A stretch of DNA of 41,351 bases, from positions 1 through 41,351 of the IMG/VR virus record IMGVR_UViG_3300048592_000315. The stretch is one strand, 5' to 3'. This document shows positions 22,896 through 30,958 of the stretch, in pieces. Source of the stretch: a virus. Positions within the stretch are counted from its first letter, which is position 1. Every line of letters starts with the position of its first letter. The translations under genes were made by a program, and so were the position numbers. Below the pieces are notes generated by a model. That model saw nothing but the letters and a program-made list of their open reading frames with translations. It did no database searches and was not told the origin of the DNA.

Positions 22896-25718
22896 TCACA
22901 CCACCAGCAGGTCGCCGGTATACGCCGGCACCTCCGGCACAGAGATAGCCCGCCCGATGGCCATGATCGCCGCGACCACCCCGTCGATCTTGTTGGCGCT
23001 GGTCTCTTTTCGCGGGTAAATGTTCTCCTTTGCGTCGATGTGGCACACGACGTTGCTCACCATCCACTCGAACACCGGGTCGCCGTCATAGTGGAAGCGC
23101 CCGGACTGCACCAGGGCGTCGAATTCCTTCATCGGCTGGCTAAAGTTCTGCACCGTGTTGCGGTACTCGACCATGACCGCGCCCGCTTCGGTCATCCTCG
23201 AGGCCAGTTGCGTGGCTTGCCACGGGTCATAGGCCACTTCCTGCACGTCAAACCGGCTGAAACAGTCGAGCAGATCGGCCTCGATCACACCGAAATCCAG
23301 CACAAAGCCCGGCGTGGTGGTGATCCGGCCCTCGATTTCCCATCCCGAATACTGCGAATTGCGGGATTCCTGCACTGCTGCCTCGGGCAGAAAGCTGCGC
23401 AGAAACCCGTAGTAGTGCTTCTGGCCGTCGATTTCGCGCTCGAAAAGCAGGAATCTGGCGGCAATATCCGTCTTCGATGCCAGATCCAGCCCGATCCAGC
23501 ACCGGCAGCCGCCGAAGTCGTCGAGGCTCAGCTCAGGATCCACGCACGCGCGGAACTTCTGCATGTTCATCCACGCCGAATCGGCGTTCACCCAGATGTT
23601 CAAGTGCTTCGTCTGAAAGTTGGCCTGCGCAGCCGGCAGCTCCATGGCTTTCGCGCAGAGCTGGGCCACCACCTCGGGCATGACCGACACGCCCCAGTTG
23701 GGGTTGGCCTTTCGCCACGTGGATTCGGCCGACCAGTCGTCGCCCTCGTCGACCGTGTAGATAATCCCGAACACCGAGTCATCCGACACCACGCCATCGA
23801 GCACGCGGGCGGTATATGTGCGGGTCTCGTAGCAGATCCCGGCCCGGTTTGAGCCGGCGGTGGTGATCACCCAGAGCAGGGACTGCGGGCGCTTGCCGGT
23901 GCCGGTCTCGAGCGCGTCGTAAACATCACGAGTCCGGTGCGCGTGGAGCTCGTCGACGATGGCCAGGTACACGTTGAGGCCGTCGAGCGCGTTGGACTCG
24001 CTGGCCACCGGCTGAAAGGTCGAGGCCGTCGAGGCCTGGGCGATCGCGTGCGCCAGCACCTCCACCCCGAGCGCCGTGCACATCTCCGGCCGGCGCCTGG
24101 CCATGTTCTGCGCCACCGAGAAGACGATGCGGGCCTGATCGCGGGTCACGGCTGCGCTGTAGACCTCGGCGCCACCTTCGCGGTCAGCAAATCCCGCCTT
24201 CAGACCGACGGCAGAGCTCAGGGCGGAGTTATGCGTCACAATGTGGCCTGGCGTCACCAGGTACAGGCCATCCGCGCTATCGACCTCGATGCACTTCACC
24301 GGACGGCTCGGAACAGGGTCGCAACGAACGATGGTTCGGTATCCTTGCAGCCCACGGCTCGGCGGTCTCTGCTTCAACCTGGCCCGTTTGCGAGACAGCC
24401 GAAAGACCGGCAGATCGCTGTATGCATGAAAATCTATGTGCCAGTAGTCCCCGGCCGGCACCCCATTGCACTTCCCGGCCCGCCTGCTCAGGCGTGGGCG
24501 CATCCCGAGCGACGCCACCAACTGATAAACCTGCCGCGCCAGTCGCTCGCGCTTTTGGACGAACTGGCATTGCCCCTGACCTACGCTGATGTGCCCGTCT
24601 GTATCCATCAGGCCCTGTAGCAGCGCGAGGCGCTGATCGGCGCTGGCCGTCATATAGCTTTCCGGGATGTGCTTGTTGCGCAGCAGGTCCATCGCGCGCA
24701 GGCGGGCAGTAAAACATGTTCTCCGAGCGATCAAGGAGCGGTCACCTGTCGACAGCCGGTATGCGTATTTACCCCCCTTCTGCTCTTTCTCGATCGGCTC
24801 GCCGTCGGCCCGTATCAGGTCGATGATCTCCAGGTCGGCGGTGGCCAATCGCCCAGTTCTGGCGGCGCCGTCGCCAAGCCAAACGCCCAAGACATACGGC
24901 GGGATGGGAAACGCCCGCTCCTCTCCGCTAAGAGCGGTCGTTACCGCGACCCGGTGATTGCGGTCTTGCCGGCACATGAGCGTGGCGGCGATCTCCTGGG
25001 TGGTCTTAACCGACGGCCGCGGGCCGGCATTCTTCCCGCCGCGCCCTTTTGTGCGATCACGATCTATGCGGGAATCCGTCACCCACTGATGCGTTGCGTC
25101 GGCTACCACGCTCTCCCCTGTGCTGAATTCCATCTCGTAGCACGGCCGGTCATGCATGACCGGGGTGGCCGCCTTGACGACAACCGGACGACCAGACGGT
25201 GCGTAAACATAATCACCGGGCTCGATGTCTGCGAGCCTGCGCAGCCCGGCCGGGGTCGGGATCAAGGTCTCGCAATCTAAAGCCTTCCCGTTGCCCCTGG
25301 GCACCTCGATATACACCCGACGGAACCGCCGATGATGGGTGCCACGGCGCAACCACCCGAATGCCACCGTCAGAATGAAGCACTGCCATGGCTCCAGTCG
25401 GATGTTTTCGCCCGACAGCGGCCCCTTGATGTGGGGAAGCAGCTCGATGAACCGGCACCATTCGCCGGCTACAGCCTCGGAGAACTCGAAAGGACCGCGC
25501 TTTTCCCAGCGTGCCAGGTCGTCGACCTGTCGCTGACAGGCCAATCTGACCCACTTGCAGGCCGGTATCCGCCCGGAAATCACCCCGGACGCATAGCCCA
25601 TCGCCCTCAGTACATGCGGATCAGTGAACCGCGCCGCCGGACTTGACCGGCGTGCTGGCTTTTTGCGGGCCACCGAACGCGGCGAACGGGTTTTCTTTTT
25701 CGGTCGGCTTTGCGACAT
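22896..25718 (-). CDS. Terminase large subunit containing an intein in its ATPase P-loop
   Basis: A 940-residue precursor. The exteins total 588 residues, normal for a P27-associated TerL. The Walker A motif PRGNGK/S is split by the intein between Lys145 and Ser498. Walker B is LAIVDELHAH (585-594). The nuclease domain shows WIGLDLASKTD (742-751) and NKIDGVVAAIMA (909-920), with acidic metal ligands. TerL translocates DNA into proheads and cuts concatemers. It overlaps the small subunit gene by 98 bases. Unspliced protein cannot form the P-loop, so splicing should be required for packaging. Confidence 0.95.
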   Translation of the reverse strand: MSQSRPKKKTRSPRSVARKKPARRSSPAARFTDPHVLRAMGYASGVISGRIPACKWVRLACQRQVDDLARWEKRGPFEFSEAVAGEWCRFIELLPHIKGPLSGENIRLEPWQCFILTVAFGWLRRGTHHRRFRRVYIEVPRGNGKALDCETLIPTPAGLRRLADIEPGDYVYAPSGRPVVVKAATPVMHDRPCYEMEFSTGESVVADATHQWVTDSRIDRDRTKGRGGKNAGPRPSVKTTQEIAATLMCRQDRNHRVAVTTALSGEERAFPIPPYVLGVWLGDGAARTGRLATADLEIIDLIRADGEPIEKEQKGGKYAYRLSTGDRSLIARRTCFTARLRAMDLLRNKHIPESYMTASADQRLALLQGLMDTDGHISVGQGQCQFVQKRERLARQVYQLVASLGMRPRLSRRAGKCNGVPAGDYWHIDFHAYSDLPVFRLSRKRARLKQRPPSRGLQGYRTIVRCDPVPSRPVKCIEVDSADGLYLVTPGHIVTHNSALSSAVGLKAGFADREGGAEVYSAAVTRDQARIVFSVAQNMARRRPEMCTALGVEVLAHAIAQASTASTFQPVASESNALDGLNVYLAIVDELHAHRTRDVYDALETGTGKRPQSLLWVITTAGSNRAGICYETRTYTARVLDGVVSDDSVFGIIYTVDEGDDWSAESTWRKANPNWGVSVMPEVVAQLCAKAMELPAAQANFQTKHLNIWVNADSAWMNMQKFRACVDPELSLDDFGGCRCWIGLDLASKTDIAARFLLFEREIDGQKHYYGFLRSFLPEAAVQESRNSQYSGWEIEGRITTTPGFVLDFGVIEADLLDCFSRFDVQEVAYDPWQATQLASRMTEAGAVMVEYRNTVQNFSQPMKEFDALVQSGRFHYDGDPVFEWMVSNVVCHIDAKENIYPRKETSANKIDGVVAAIMAIGRAISVPEVPAYTGDLLVV
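24228..25283 (-). other. Class-3-like intein with LAGLIDADG homing endonuclease in TerL
   Basis: The insert spans residues 146-497 (352 residues) of the terminase precursor. It starts with ALDCETLIPTPAG, so the first residue is Ala rather than the usual Cys/Ser, and ends VTHN before extein Ser498. The triplet of class 3 inteins is present: Trp212 in block B (DATHQW), Cys476 in block F (RPVKCIEVD) and Thr495 in block G. Two DOD endonuclease motifs are intact: LGVWLGDG (277-284) and LLQGLMDTDG (366-375). The insertion between the conserved Lys and Ser of Walker A is an allele that homing could target in related phages. Boundaries were checked against the codons. Confidence 0.9.
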
Positions 25719-26124
25719 GGATGCGCGGCCGTGCGGCCGGCGAGAATCCCAACTGTTCCACGCACCTGAGAATCAGGAGCGACATTTTTTGGAATGTGCG
25801 GATCGCCGGGTGTTCAGTCACGCCACCCGCCATCGAATCGGCGAGGATGCCCTCGGTGTTGATCACGTGCTGGGCAACGTTCTGGGTATCCACAGCACGC
25901 ACCCAGGTCAGGAACACCGAGCGGTCGAGCAGCTTCAGCAGACCGGGCGGCGCCTGGGCGATGGCCTCCCGCCAGAGCTGGATCTGGGCCGGTGACAGCC
26001 CGGCAGGTGGCTCCAGCAGATCGCCATCGAGGCGCAGCTCCTGGTCACGGTCGCGATGCTTGGTGGCGTGCAATGTGCCGTCTGTTTTATGCATCTGCGT
26101 GGGCTTCGGTTTGCGGCCTCTCAT
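25621..26124 (-). CDS. Terminase small subunit, P27 family
   Basis: A 167-residue protein starting MRGRKPKPTQMHKTDGTLH, the usual P27-family N-terminus, followed by a central helical region and a basic C-terminus. It recognises phage DNA and presents it to TerL. The ATG at 26124 is preferred to the TTG two codons upstream. It overlaps TerL by 98 bases, and its start overlaps the stop of a 34-residue frame (ATGA). Confidence 0.9.
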   Translation of the reverse strand: MRGRKPKPTQMHKTDGTLHATKHRDRDQELRLDGDLLEPPAGLSPAQIQLWREAIAQAPPGLLKLLDRSVFLTWVRAVDTQNVAQHVINTEGILADSMAGGVTEHPAIRTFQKMSLLILRCVEQLGFSPAARPRIHVAKPTEKENPFAAFGGPQKASTPVKSGGAVH

Positions 26125-26225
26125 GGCCAATACCCCAAATCAGCCAAAAACGGCAGCGCGTGTGCGCGAGGAACTGCTACGGTCACGCCGCCAGTTGTAA
26201 AGTTTATCCCTCCCCCCTGCCTCAT
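26121..26225 (-). CDS. Possible 34-residue peptide coupled to terS
   Basis: A short frame, MRQGGGINFTTGGVTVAVPR and following, ends in a TGA overlapping the small-terminase ATG (ATGA). It fills the gap between the HNH gene and terS. No ribosome binding site is obvious. It could be a leader peptide, a small real gene or chance. No family recognised. Confidence 0.4.
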   Translation of the reverse strand: MRQGGGINFTTGGVTVAVPRAHALPFLADLGYWP

Positions 26226-26321
26226 ATGCACGCCCACGCTGCATCATTTATTGCAGGCTGCATCCGTGGCGATTGCCTTGCCCTTTGCCCGGTGTGCGCG
26301 CGTCGCTCGTCTGGCGGGCTC

Positions 26322-26699
26322 CTACGTGCGACGCTTGGCCCGTCGCTGATCTGCTGCGGTCTTGCTCCTGTGGCACGCCCTGCATGTGGACTGCAGGTTG
26401 CACTCATCGAGCCTCTGCCCACCCTCCGCCAAAGGGATGATGTGATCAACCTCAGTGGCTGCTGCCCCTGCACACTTGCGCCTGATCTGGCAGATGGGAT
26501 GCCGGGCCAGATGCCATGTGCGCAGGCGTCGCCAGTCGGCATCGTAACCGCGCTGGCCTGCATTGGACCGTGTATCAACCCCACGCTCTTGCCTCGGTGG
26601 ATAGGGATGCTGGGCGCATCGAGGGAAGCTGGCCTCGGTCTTGCGCACCAGTACACCACAGCCAGGGTAAGTACAGGGTCGGGCAGGAACAAACGCCAC
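26322..26699 (-). CDS. HNH endonuclease
   Basis: A 125-residue protein. The HNH core is VDHIIPLAEGGQRLDECNLQ, with His86, Asn101 and His110. Four Zn-binding cysteines frame it (Cys70, Cys76, Cys106, Cys109), and an additional N-terminal cluster Cys9, Cys14, Cys28, His31 may bind a second metal. HNH proteins beside terminase genes in HK97-like phages stimulate specific DNA cleavage by TerL during packaging, which is the likely role. The start is GTG, one base past the upstream stop. Confidence 0.9.
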   Translation of the reverse strand: MAFVPARPCTYPGCGVLVRKTEASFPRCAQHPYPPRQERGVDTRSNAGQRGYDADWRRLRTWHLARHPICQIRRKCAGAAATEVDHIIPLAEGGQRLDECNLQSTCRACHRSKTAADQRRAKRRT

Positions 26700-26700
26700 A

Positions 26701-27189
26701 TCAGGCAGCCTGCAGGGACAGTGCCGACTGGTTGTCGGTCAGTGACACGCTCAGCCCGGTGTAGGGCTGCAACCGGAACAGCTTCACCCACTGATCCGGT
26801 GACAACGTGGAGCAGACCTTGCAGGTGATGTGCAGGCCGAACCCATCCACCACCGTCCAGCGGATCTTGGACAGGTCGGCTGCAGCGACCGTGACTTCAT
26901 CCTTGCTCGATGAGCCGAGACCGATCACCGCCTTGATGTTCTTGACCGGGAAGTCCACCGACTGCTGGCCGAAGTAGGTCAACCGCACCTTGCCATCCGT
27001 GGAGTACAGCGCATCGAACAGCTCGCCCACATGCAAGGCCGCCATGATCGCGGCCACGGCAATGGCCCCTTCGACCTTGATGTCGAGCGGTATCTCACAC
27101 ACCCGCTCGACGCTTTCCTCGACCATGCGCAGCTTGCTCTTGATCTCGCCCAGCACGCCTCGTCCGATTATCTGCAGCATCTGATTCAC
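26701..27189 (-). CDS. Conserved-looking phage protein, unknown function
   Basis: A 162-residue protein in the early/late boundary. N-terminal residues 1-35 are helical and basic (VLGEIKSKLRMVEESVERV), and the rest alternates beta strands and short helices with LHITCKVCSTLSPDQW. It overlaps the nuclease gene upstream by four bases. No membrane span or known motif was identified. A recombination or packaging accessory role is guessed only from neighbours. Confidence 0.72.
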   Translation of the reverse strand: MNQMLQIIGRGVLGEIKSKLRMVEESVERVCEIPLDIKVEGAIAVAAIMAALHVGELFDALYSTDGKVRLTYFGQQSVDFPVKNIKAVIGLGSSSKDEVTVAAADLSKIRWTVVDGFGLHITCKVCSTLSPDQWVKLFRLQPYTGLSVSLTDNQSALSLQAA

Positions 27190-27578
27190 TCCTGTTGGGT
27201 TGCGTTGTCGACTATGCGCTTGATCTGGTTCACCGCCTCGGCGCTCTTGACCTGGGCGGGGACGTACTTCAGCACCCGCCAGCCCATTTCTGCGGCGGCG
27301 TTGTATTTCTCACAGTCCTGACGGAAGCCGACGGGGCGGGTGTGGCGGCCGCCTCCCGGCAGCCACTCCCCACCCTCTACCTCGATGGCCAGGCCGAGCT
27401 CGGGGAAAGCGAAGTCGAACAACCAGCGGCGGCCGATCTTCCGGGCGAAAGCGTGCTGCTGCACCCATCCCGTAACACGGTGCAGGCGCAAGTGCGCGGC
27501 CAGCAGGTTCTCCCATCGCTCACGCATGGCCTTGCGCCTGGCACGGGTAGCTGCCGCTGCAGTGACGCCGGGCTTCAT
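27186..27578 (-). CDS. PD-(D/E)xK nuclease, DUF559/Vsr-like
   Basis: A 130-residue basic protein. WLFDFAFPELGLAIEVEGGEW carries the motif expected for this fold in shortened form: Asp55, then Glu66-Val-Glu68, followed by HTRPVGFRQDCEKYNAAAE and GWRVLKY. These features match very-short-patch/DUF559-type nucleases. In phages such genes often replace a Holliday-junction resolvase (RusA or RuvC), cutting branched DNA before packaging; that is inferred. Its start overlaps the Gp49 gene stop and its stop overlaps the next start by four bases. Confidence 0.83.
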   Translation of the reverse strand: MKPGVTAAAATRARRKAMRERWENLLAAHLRLHRVTGWVQQHAFARKIGRRWLFDFAFPELGLAIEVEGGEWLPGGGRHTRPVGFRQDCEKYNAAAEMGWRVLKYVPAQVKSAEAVNQIKRIVDNATQQE

Positions 27579-27931
27579 CCCTGCGCGCTCTCCCGCAGGC
27601 GGAAACCGAGCAGCGGCCAGACCTTCTCGACCGCCTTCTCGCGGGCAATCTGGCGGCCGATCTCGGCGTCGAAGTTCTCGGGGCTGGCGCAGGCAGACTC
27701 GCCGGTGACGGTGAAGCCGTTGCGCAGGATCAGTACGCAGAAGGTCAGCAGAGCCAAAGGGGGGAGCGGATCGCAGCCGTATCGGGCGTCATCGCCGGTT
27801 CGAGCACCGACAACGCCGTTCGCCGCCGTGAAGTAATACTCGCTGGCGATCTCCGCCTCGATGTCAGCCGCCGTGACTCGCGGGGCGGTCAAGCCCTTGG
27901 CCTCGATCAACTCTCCGATGGTCTTGTTCAT
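27575..27931 (-). CDS. Gp49-family phage protein
   Basis: A 118-residue protein starting at the ATG at 27931, whose overlap with the upstream stop (ATGA) decides the start. It matches the phage Gp49 family: RVTAADIEAEIASEYYFTAA, LLTFCVLILRNGFTVTGESA and IAREKAVEKVWPLLGF. The family is widespread in phages and has no established biochemical role. Helical, acidic and probably cytoplasmic. Confidence 0.85.
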   Translation of the reverse strand: MNKTIGELIEAKGLTAPRVTAADIEAEIASEYYFTAANGVVGARTGDDARYGCDPLPPLALLTFCVLILRNGFTVTGESACASPENFDAEIGRQIAREKAVEKVWPLLGFRLRESAQG

Positions 27932-28695
27932 GGTCGTGTCTCCCGTTCGTTGTTGGTAAGCATCAGTTCGAGCCGAGCCAGCGCATTCCATGCGAGGTGG
28001 GCGGCATGGGGCAGGCCAGAGCCTGTATCGGTTGGCTCGACCGGCTCCGCGAGAAAGTGGCGCAGCAGCGCGTCGGTGTAGCGGGCTTGACCGTCGGGCA
28101 CTGACTGCCAGCCGTTCGGTGAATACTTCGCCGCGCCATGCGTGGCTACCCTGCCAACCATCTCCAGCGCGCGAGCAAAACCGTGGAACACCAGACTGAG
28201 CTGGGTCTTGCCAGCGTCGAGCTTCGCGCCGGGAACATGTGCCGGCGTTCCACGTGGATCAGCCTCGGTCTTCCGGACCTGAATGTCCTTCAGGGTCTTC
28301 GGCTTCGTTGGCGGGATCGCCTTGCTCTTGCAGTCCGGGCAGGTGCGCTGGGCGTTACCGGTCGGCACGTAGTCCTTGCCACACTGGAAACAGCGGCGGG
28401 TCTTGCTGGCTTCCGGCTTTCGCGCAGCCGGCGCGGCGCCCTTCTTGATCAAATACCGCTCCTGCTCGGCCTGCTTGGTGCCGTGCTCCTTGCAGTATTT
28501 CCGCTGGGCCGCCGAAGGCTCGAAGACCGTGGTGCAGCCGGGGTGCTGGCAGGTCTTGCGCGTCTGGGCCGGCGTGTCTTCGTACTTCGGGAAGCCGGGA
28601 TCTCCGGGCCGCAGTATCTTCACCGGGCCTGCGCCATTGGTGGCCCTGCTCGCCTGGCCGGCTGACATGTTCTCGTCTGGCAATCCGCTTCTCAT
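27928..28695 (-). CDS. Zinc-finger fusion to dATP/dGTP pyrophosphohydrolase domain (DUF5664)
   Basis: A 255-residue protein. The N-terminal half carries two zinc-binding motifs: Cys49, Cys54, Cys68, His71 and Cys102, Cys105, Cys119, Cys122. Residues 155-245 resemble DUF5664, an all-alpha MazG-type NTP pyrophosphohydrolase family: GAKLDAGKTQLSLV, THGAAKYSPNGWQ, DALLRHFLAEPVEPTDTGSG and LPHAAHLAWNAL. The enzyme class hydrolyses dNTP to dNMP and in some phages serves an altered-nucleotide pathway, but no PurZ gene is in this window. The zinc-finger half could bind nucleic acid. Joint function is inferred. Confidence 0.82.
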   Translation of the reverse strand: MRSGLPDENMSAGQASRATNGAGPVKILRPGDPGFPKYEDTPAQTRKTCQHPGCTTVFEPSAAQRKYCKEHGTKQAEQERYLIKKGAAPAARKPEASKTRRCFQCGKDYVPTGNAQRTCPDCKSKAIPPTKPKTLKDIQVRKTEADPRGTPAHVPGAKLDAGKTQLSLVFHGFARALEMVGRVATHGAAKYSPNGWQSVPDGQARYTDALLRHFLAEPVEPTDTGSGLPHAAHLAWNALARLELMLTNNERETRP

Positions 28696-28940
28696 CGAGT
28701 CTCCCTCGTGGTTTGCTGGTCAGCGCGGCGATTCCTCACGGTGTACTCGGTGAGTGATTCGCCCGTGAGCTTCTCGAATTCCTCGGCCCACTGCGCCCGG
28801 TTCGGCCATGCGTTCCTGACCAGCATTCGCACCGCCAGGTGATACCTGCGCTCCTGGTCGTTGGCGTGGGTGTAGAACCGGGTGCACTCTGGGCAGGTGA
28901 ACACCCCGCCTCTTTCGGGTGTGGCGGTCTGCTCTCTCAT
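28692..28940 (-). CDS. Small zinc-ribbon-like phage protein
   Basis: An 82-residue protein with one CxxC pair (Cys16, Cys19) in VFTCPECTRFYTH, followed by a helical body (WAEEFEKLTGESLTEYTVRN). It overlaps the zinc-finger fusion gene by four bases. Likely DNA- or protein-binding. No second cysteine pair is visible, so a single metal-binding knuckle or coordination with His is assumed. Confidence 0.72.
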   Translation of the reverse strand: MREQTATPERGGVFTCPECTRFYTHANDQERRYHLAVRMLVRNAWPNRAQWAEEFEKLTGESLTEYTVRNRRADQQTTRETR

Positions 28941-28958
28941 GCAGCCGCCCTCACGCTT

Positions 28959-29381
28959 TCAGCGCCGATCATGTTTGCCCGCACCAGCGCCTCGGCCACC
29001 GCTGGCGCCACGCGCGCACCGCTCATACGCCGCAATCAGGTCGTTCTGCATCTCGAGCAGTTGCAGCTCGGTACCAAACCGGGCCTCGAATCCTGGACGG
29101 TCGTGCGCGAGACTGGGGCCGTAGACCCGGGTCGCTGCTGCGATCGTCAGTTGCGCGATATGCCCGGCAACCCGGGTGGTTGGTGGTTCTCCGGCGTGAA
29201 ACCACGGGTGCAGGTAGATCGTCGCGTCATGCCCGATCCGTCGACCGCCGCTGAGCAGGTGGTGCACCTGGCCCGGTGTGCCAGGTCGCTGGAAGTACAC
29301 CGAGCAGATCACGCAGCCGATCTCCTGCATGGCCGCAAACCGGGCGCGGTGCGCGGCGGTTATTTTCTCGGTCGGTCCCAT
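28959..29381 (-). CDS. Ref-like HNH nuclease (recombination enhancement)
   Basis: A 140-residue protein from ATG at 29381, overlapping the upstream stop by one base (TGATG). It has Cys23-Val-Ile-Cys26, then QVHHLLSGGRRIGHDATIYL and HPWFHAG, the pattern of P1 Ref, a RecA-dependent nuclease of the HNH superfamily. Such proteins act with RecA in phage recombination. The longer frame to 29408 lacks the TGATG coupling. Family call is by pattern. Confidence 0.83.
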   Translation of the reverse strand: MGPTEKITAAHRARFAAMQEIGCVICSVYFQRPGTPGQVHHLLSGGRRIGHDATIYLHPWFHAGEPPTTRVAGHIAQLTIAAATRVYGPSLAHDRPGFEARFGTELQLLEMQNDLIAAYERCARGASGGRGAGAGKHDRR

Positions 29382-30013
29382 CAGGCCGCGCGCTCCCCGT
29401 TGCCCCACTTCGCCAGCCGCTCACGCTCCCAGGTCTGCACCTGAGCCGGATTCGCGGCGCAGTAGGCCCGGTGTGCGGCCGCGTTGCTGTAGGTGCCGGC
29501 CTGGTAGATCCGCCAGTGCGCCGGAGACAGCGCGCTCGGGCTCTGGTGGGCGTTGCCGATGAACGGCCACTTGCCCGCAGCGGTATCGGCGGCAAGCTGG
29601 TAGCAGATCGGCGACATGCCGGGAGGCAGCCCGCCGACGCCGTAGCTGCTGGTCGATTCGATGTACTTCAGCCCGGCGTCTGGATCCGGTGCCTGGCGCT
29701 GGCCGTCGCTGGTCTTGCAGGCGGTCCAGAACTGGCCGATCGTCGGCGCAAAACTGCTGTCCGACTTCGACAGGCGCTCGAGCCCGCGCTTGATCTCCGC
29801 ATCCTCCAGCTCGTCGATCCGCCGGCACCAGAGCGGCGGCGGCGTCGAGCCGAAGTTGGTCAGCAGCGTCTGGCCGAACATCTCAGCCAGTGCCGACCAG
29901 ACGCGGCGGTGACGCTCCAACGATCGTGCGGAGGTCGCATCCGGTCGCGTCACGGACCTGCTCGACTGCAGATTTGCGAGAGCTGTGCTTGCTTGTTGCA
30001 TGGTTCTGTCCAT
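29381..30013 (-). CDS. Replication protein P-like (helicase loader-type)
   Basis: A 210-residue protein. Residues about 35-97 (VWSALAEMFGQTLLTNFGST, ELEDAEIKRGLERLSKSDSS and FAPTIGQFWTACK) match the N-terminal region of phage helicase loaders and lambda P-type proteins, including the P-x-x-x-x-F-x-x-x-C pattern. The C-terminal portion is not recognised as an ATPase. It lies after the O-like initiator gene, with which it overlaps by 131 bases, an unusually long overlap. The start ATG at 30013 is the longest; a start at Met5 is possible. Confidence 0.72.
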   Translation of the reverse strand: MDRTMQQASTALANLQSSRSVTRPDATSARSLERHRRVWSALAEMFGQTLLTNFGSTPPPLWCRRIDELEDAEIKRGLERLSKSDSSFAPTIGQFWTACKTSDGQRQAPDPDAGLKYIESTSSYGVGGLPPGMSPICYQLAADTAAGKWPFIGNAHQSPSALSPAHWRIYQAGTYSNAAAHRAYCAANPAQVQTWERERLAKWGNGERAA

Positions 30014-30698
30014 TGGTTTTCAACGGGAAAAGTCCCTGGTAGCCGGCCGCGATCGCCTGCTCGACGACGGCGGCTTGATCCGGCCCGTATCCGGCCAACT
30101 GACGTTGGGCGGCCAGCATCGAAACTGGCTTGATCGGCTTGCGAATCCGTTTTCGGTAGGAAATCCACCGCTCCCAGGCGGTCAGATCGAGATCGGGTGG
30201 CGGCACCACTGTTTCTTCTTCATCTGTATCTGTATCTGTATCTGTATCTTCATGCGCGACATTCGCGACCGGCCGCGACTCCTTGCGACACTCCGCGACA
30301 CCGGCGCCGCCATTGGCTTCCAGCGCGGTTTTCTCTGCCCGCCGTTTTGCAGCTATGCGCTCACGGTCGGCAGCGCGCTTGTCTGCAGCCGACGACAGGT
30401 CGCGATACTTGACGAAATTGACGATCCGCCAGCCCCACGGGCGGTTGTCGTCGACCAGCTCGATCCGGCGGCCATCGCAATCCGGTGACCGGCTGTACAG
30501 ATCGGGCTTACTCAGAAGATCGAGCCCCTTCGTGATGATGTCGAGCGGGATACTGGTGCGCGCAGCGATGGCCTGCGGGGTGATGTCGACATACCCCTCG
30601 GAATCAGCCAGGACGATCATCTGCTGGAAGGTCACGATGGCCTCCCATTGACCGTACAGGCTGCCGTCATAGATCGATGTGAAAACCTTTCCGTACAT
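29883..30698 (-). CDS. Replication initiation protein O-like
   Basis: A 271-residue protein. The N-terminal ~100 residues (IVTFQQMIVLADSEGYVDIT then PQAIAARTSIPLDIITKGLD) look like the winged helix of phage initiators of lambda O/DnaT type. Residues 151-159 are alternating Asp-Thr from a hexanucleotide repeat, a flexible acidic linker. The C-terminal part (WERWISYRKRIRKPIK) binds partner or DNA. In lambda the origin lies within O; the repeat at 30222-30248 is a modest candidate here. It overlaps the upstream gene by one base (TGATG). Confidence 0.78.
   Translation of the reverse strand: MYGKVFTSIYDGSLYGQWEAIVTFQQMIVLADSEGYVDITPQAIAARTSIPLDIITKGLDLLSKPDLYSRSPDCDGRRIELVDDNRPWGWRIVNFVKYRDLSSAADKRAADRERIAAKRRAEKTALEANGGAGVAECRKESRPVANVAHEDTDTDTDTDEEETVVPPPDLDLTAWERWISYRKRIRKPIKPVSMLAAQRQLAGYGPDQAAVVEQAIAAGYQGLFPLKTNGQNHATSKHSSRKSAVEQVRDATGCDLRTIVGASPPRLVGTG
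30222..30248. repeat. Tandem hexanucleotide repeat within the O-like gene
   Basis: Four exact copies of TCTGTA at 30223-30246 on the plus strand (TACAGA on the coding strand) plus partial units. It encodes the Asp-Thr linker in the initiator. It could be a slippage-prone hinge or a weak iteron cluster; only the former is supported by the coding effect. Confidence 0.8.
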
Positions 30699-30958
30699 CA
30701 GCAGGCTCCGCCGTGATTGGGATCAGCAAATGCGGCCACGAGACGACGCAAACGTTCGGTTGGCTGAAAGCGCACGACGAGTTCACCTGTCGGTGCGGTG
30801 TGCGCATCAACCTCAAAGAGGTCAGCCGGGCTATCCGGGCTTTCGTGGAGCGCCTCAGCCAGCTGGGCGGCCCAGGGGGATGACCGCAGCAGGTCGAGCA
30901 ACCGCTCAAGCTCTGATGCCTCGACCCTGACCTGCAGGGTGATCTCCAGCGCGCTCAC
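30698..30958 (-). CDS. Small early phage protein, unknown function
   Basis: An 86-residue protein from GTG at 30958, which overlaps the stop of the 56-codon gene upstream (GTGA); this start is preferred to 30973. It contains a helical segment VRVEASELERLLDLLRSS and an acidic centre. Its stop overlaps the O-like start by one base. Unknown family; possibly a regulator or anti-host protein of the early transcript, which is a guess from location. Confidence 0.72.
   Translation of the reverse strand: MSALEITLQVRVEASELERLLDLLRSSPWAAQLAEALHESPDSPADLFEVDAHTAPTGELVVRFQPTERLRRLVAAFADPNHGGAC

Noticed and set aside
22818-23852. Plus-strand open frame of 344 codons opposite the terminase
   Set aside because: Antisense to conserved TerL nuclease motifs; composition is His/Arg/Val-rich shadow sequence.
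30223-30246. Replication origin made of TCTGTA iterons
   Set aside because: Four perfect units are too short and too close for typical iterons; the repeat is explained by the Asp-Thr linker, so origin status is left open, not claimed.
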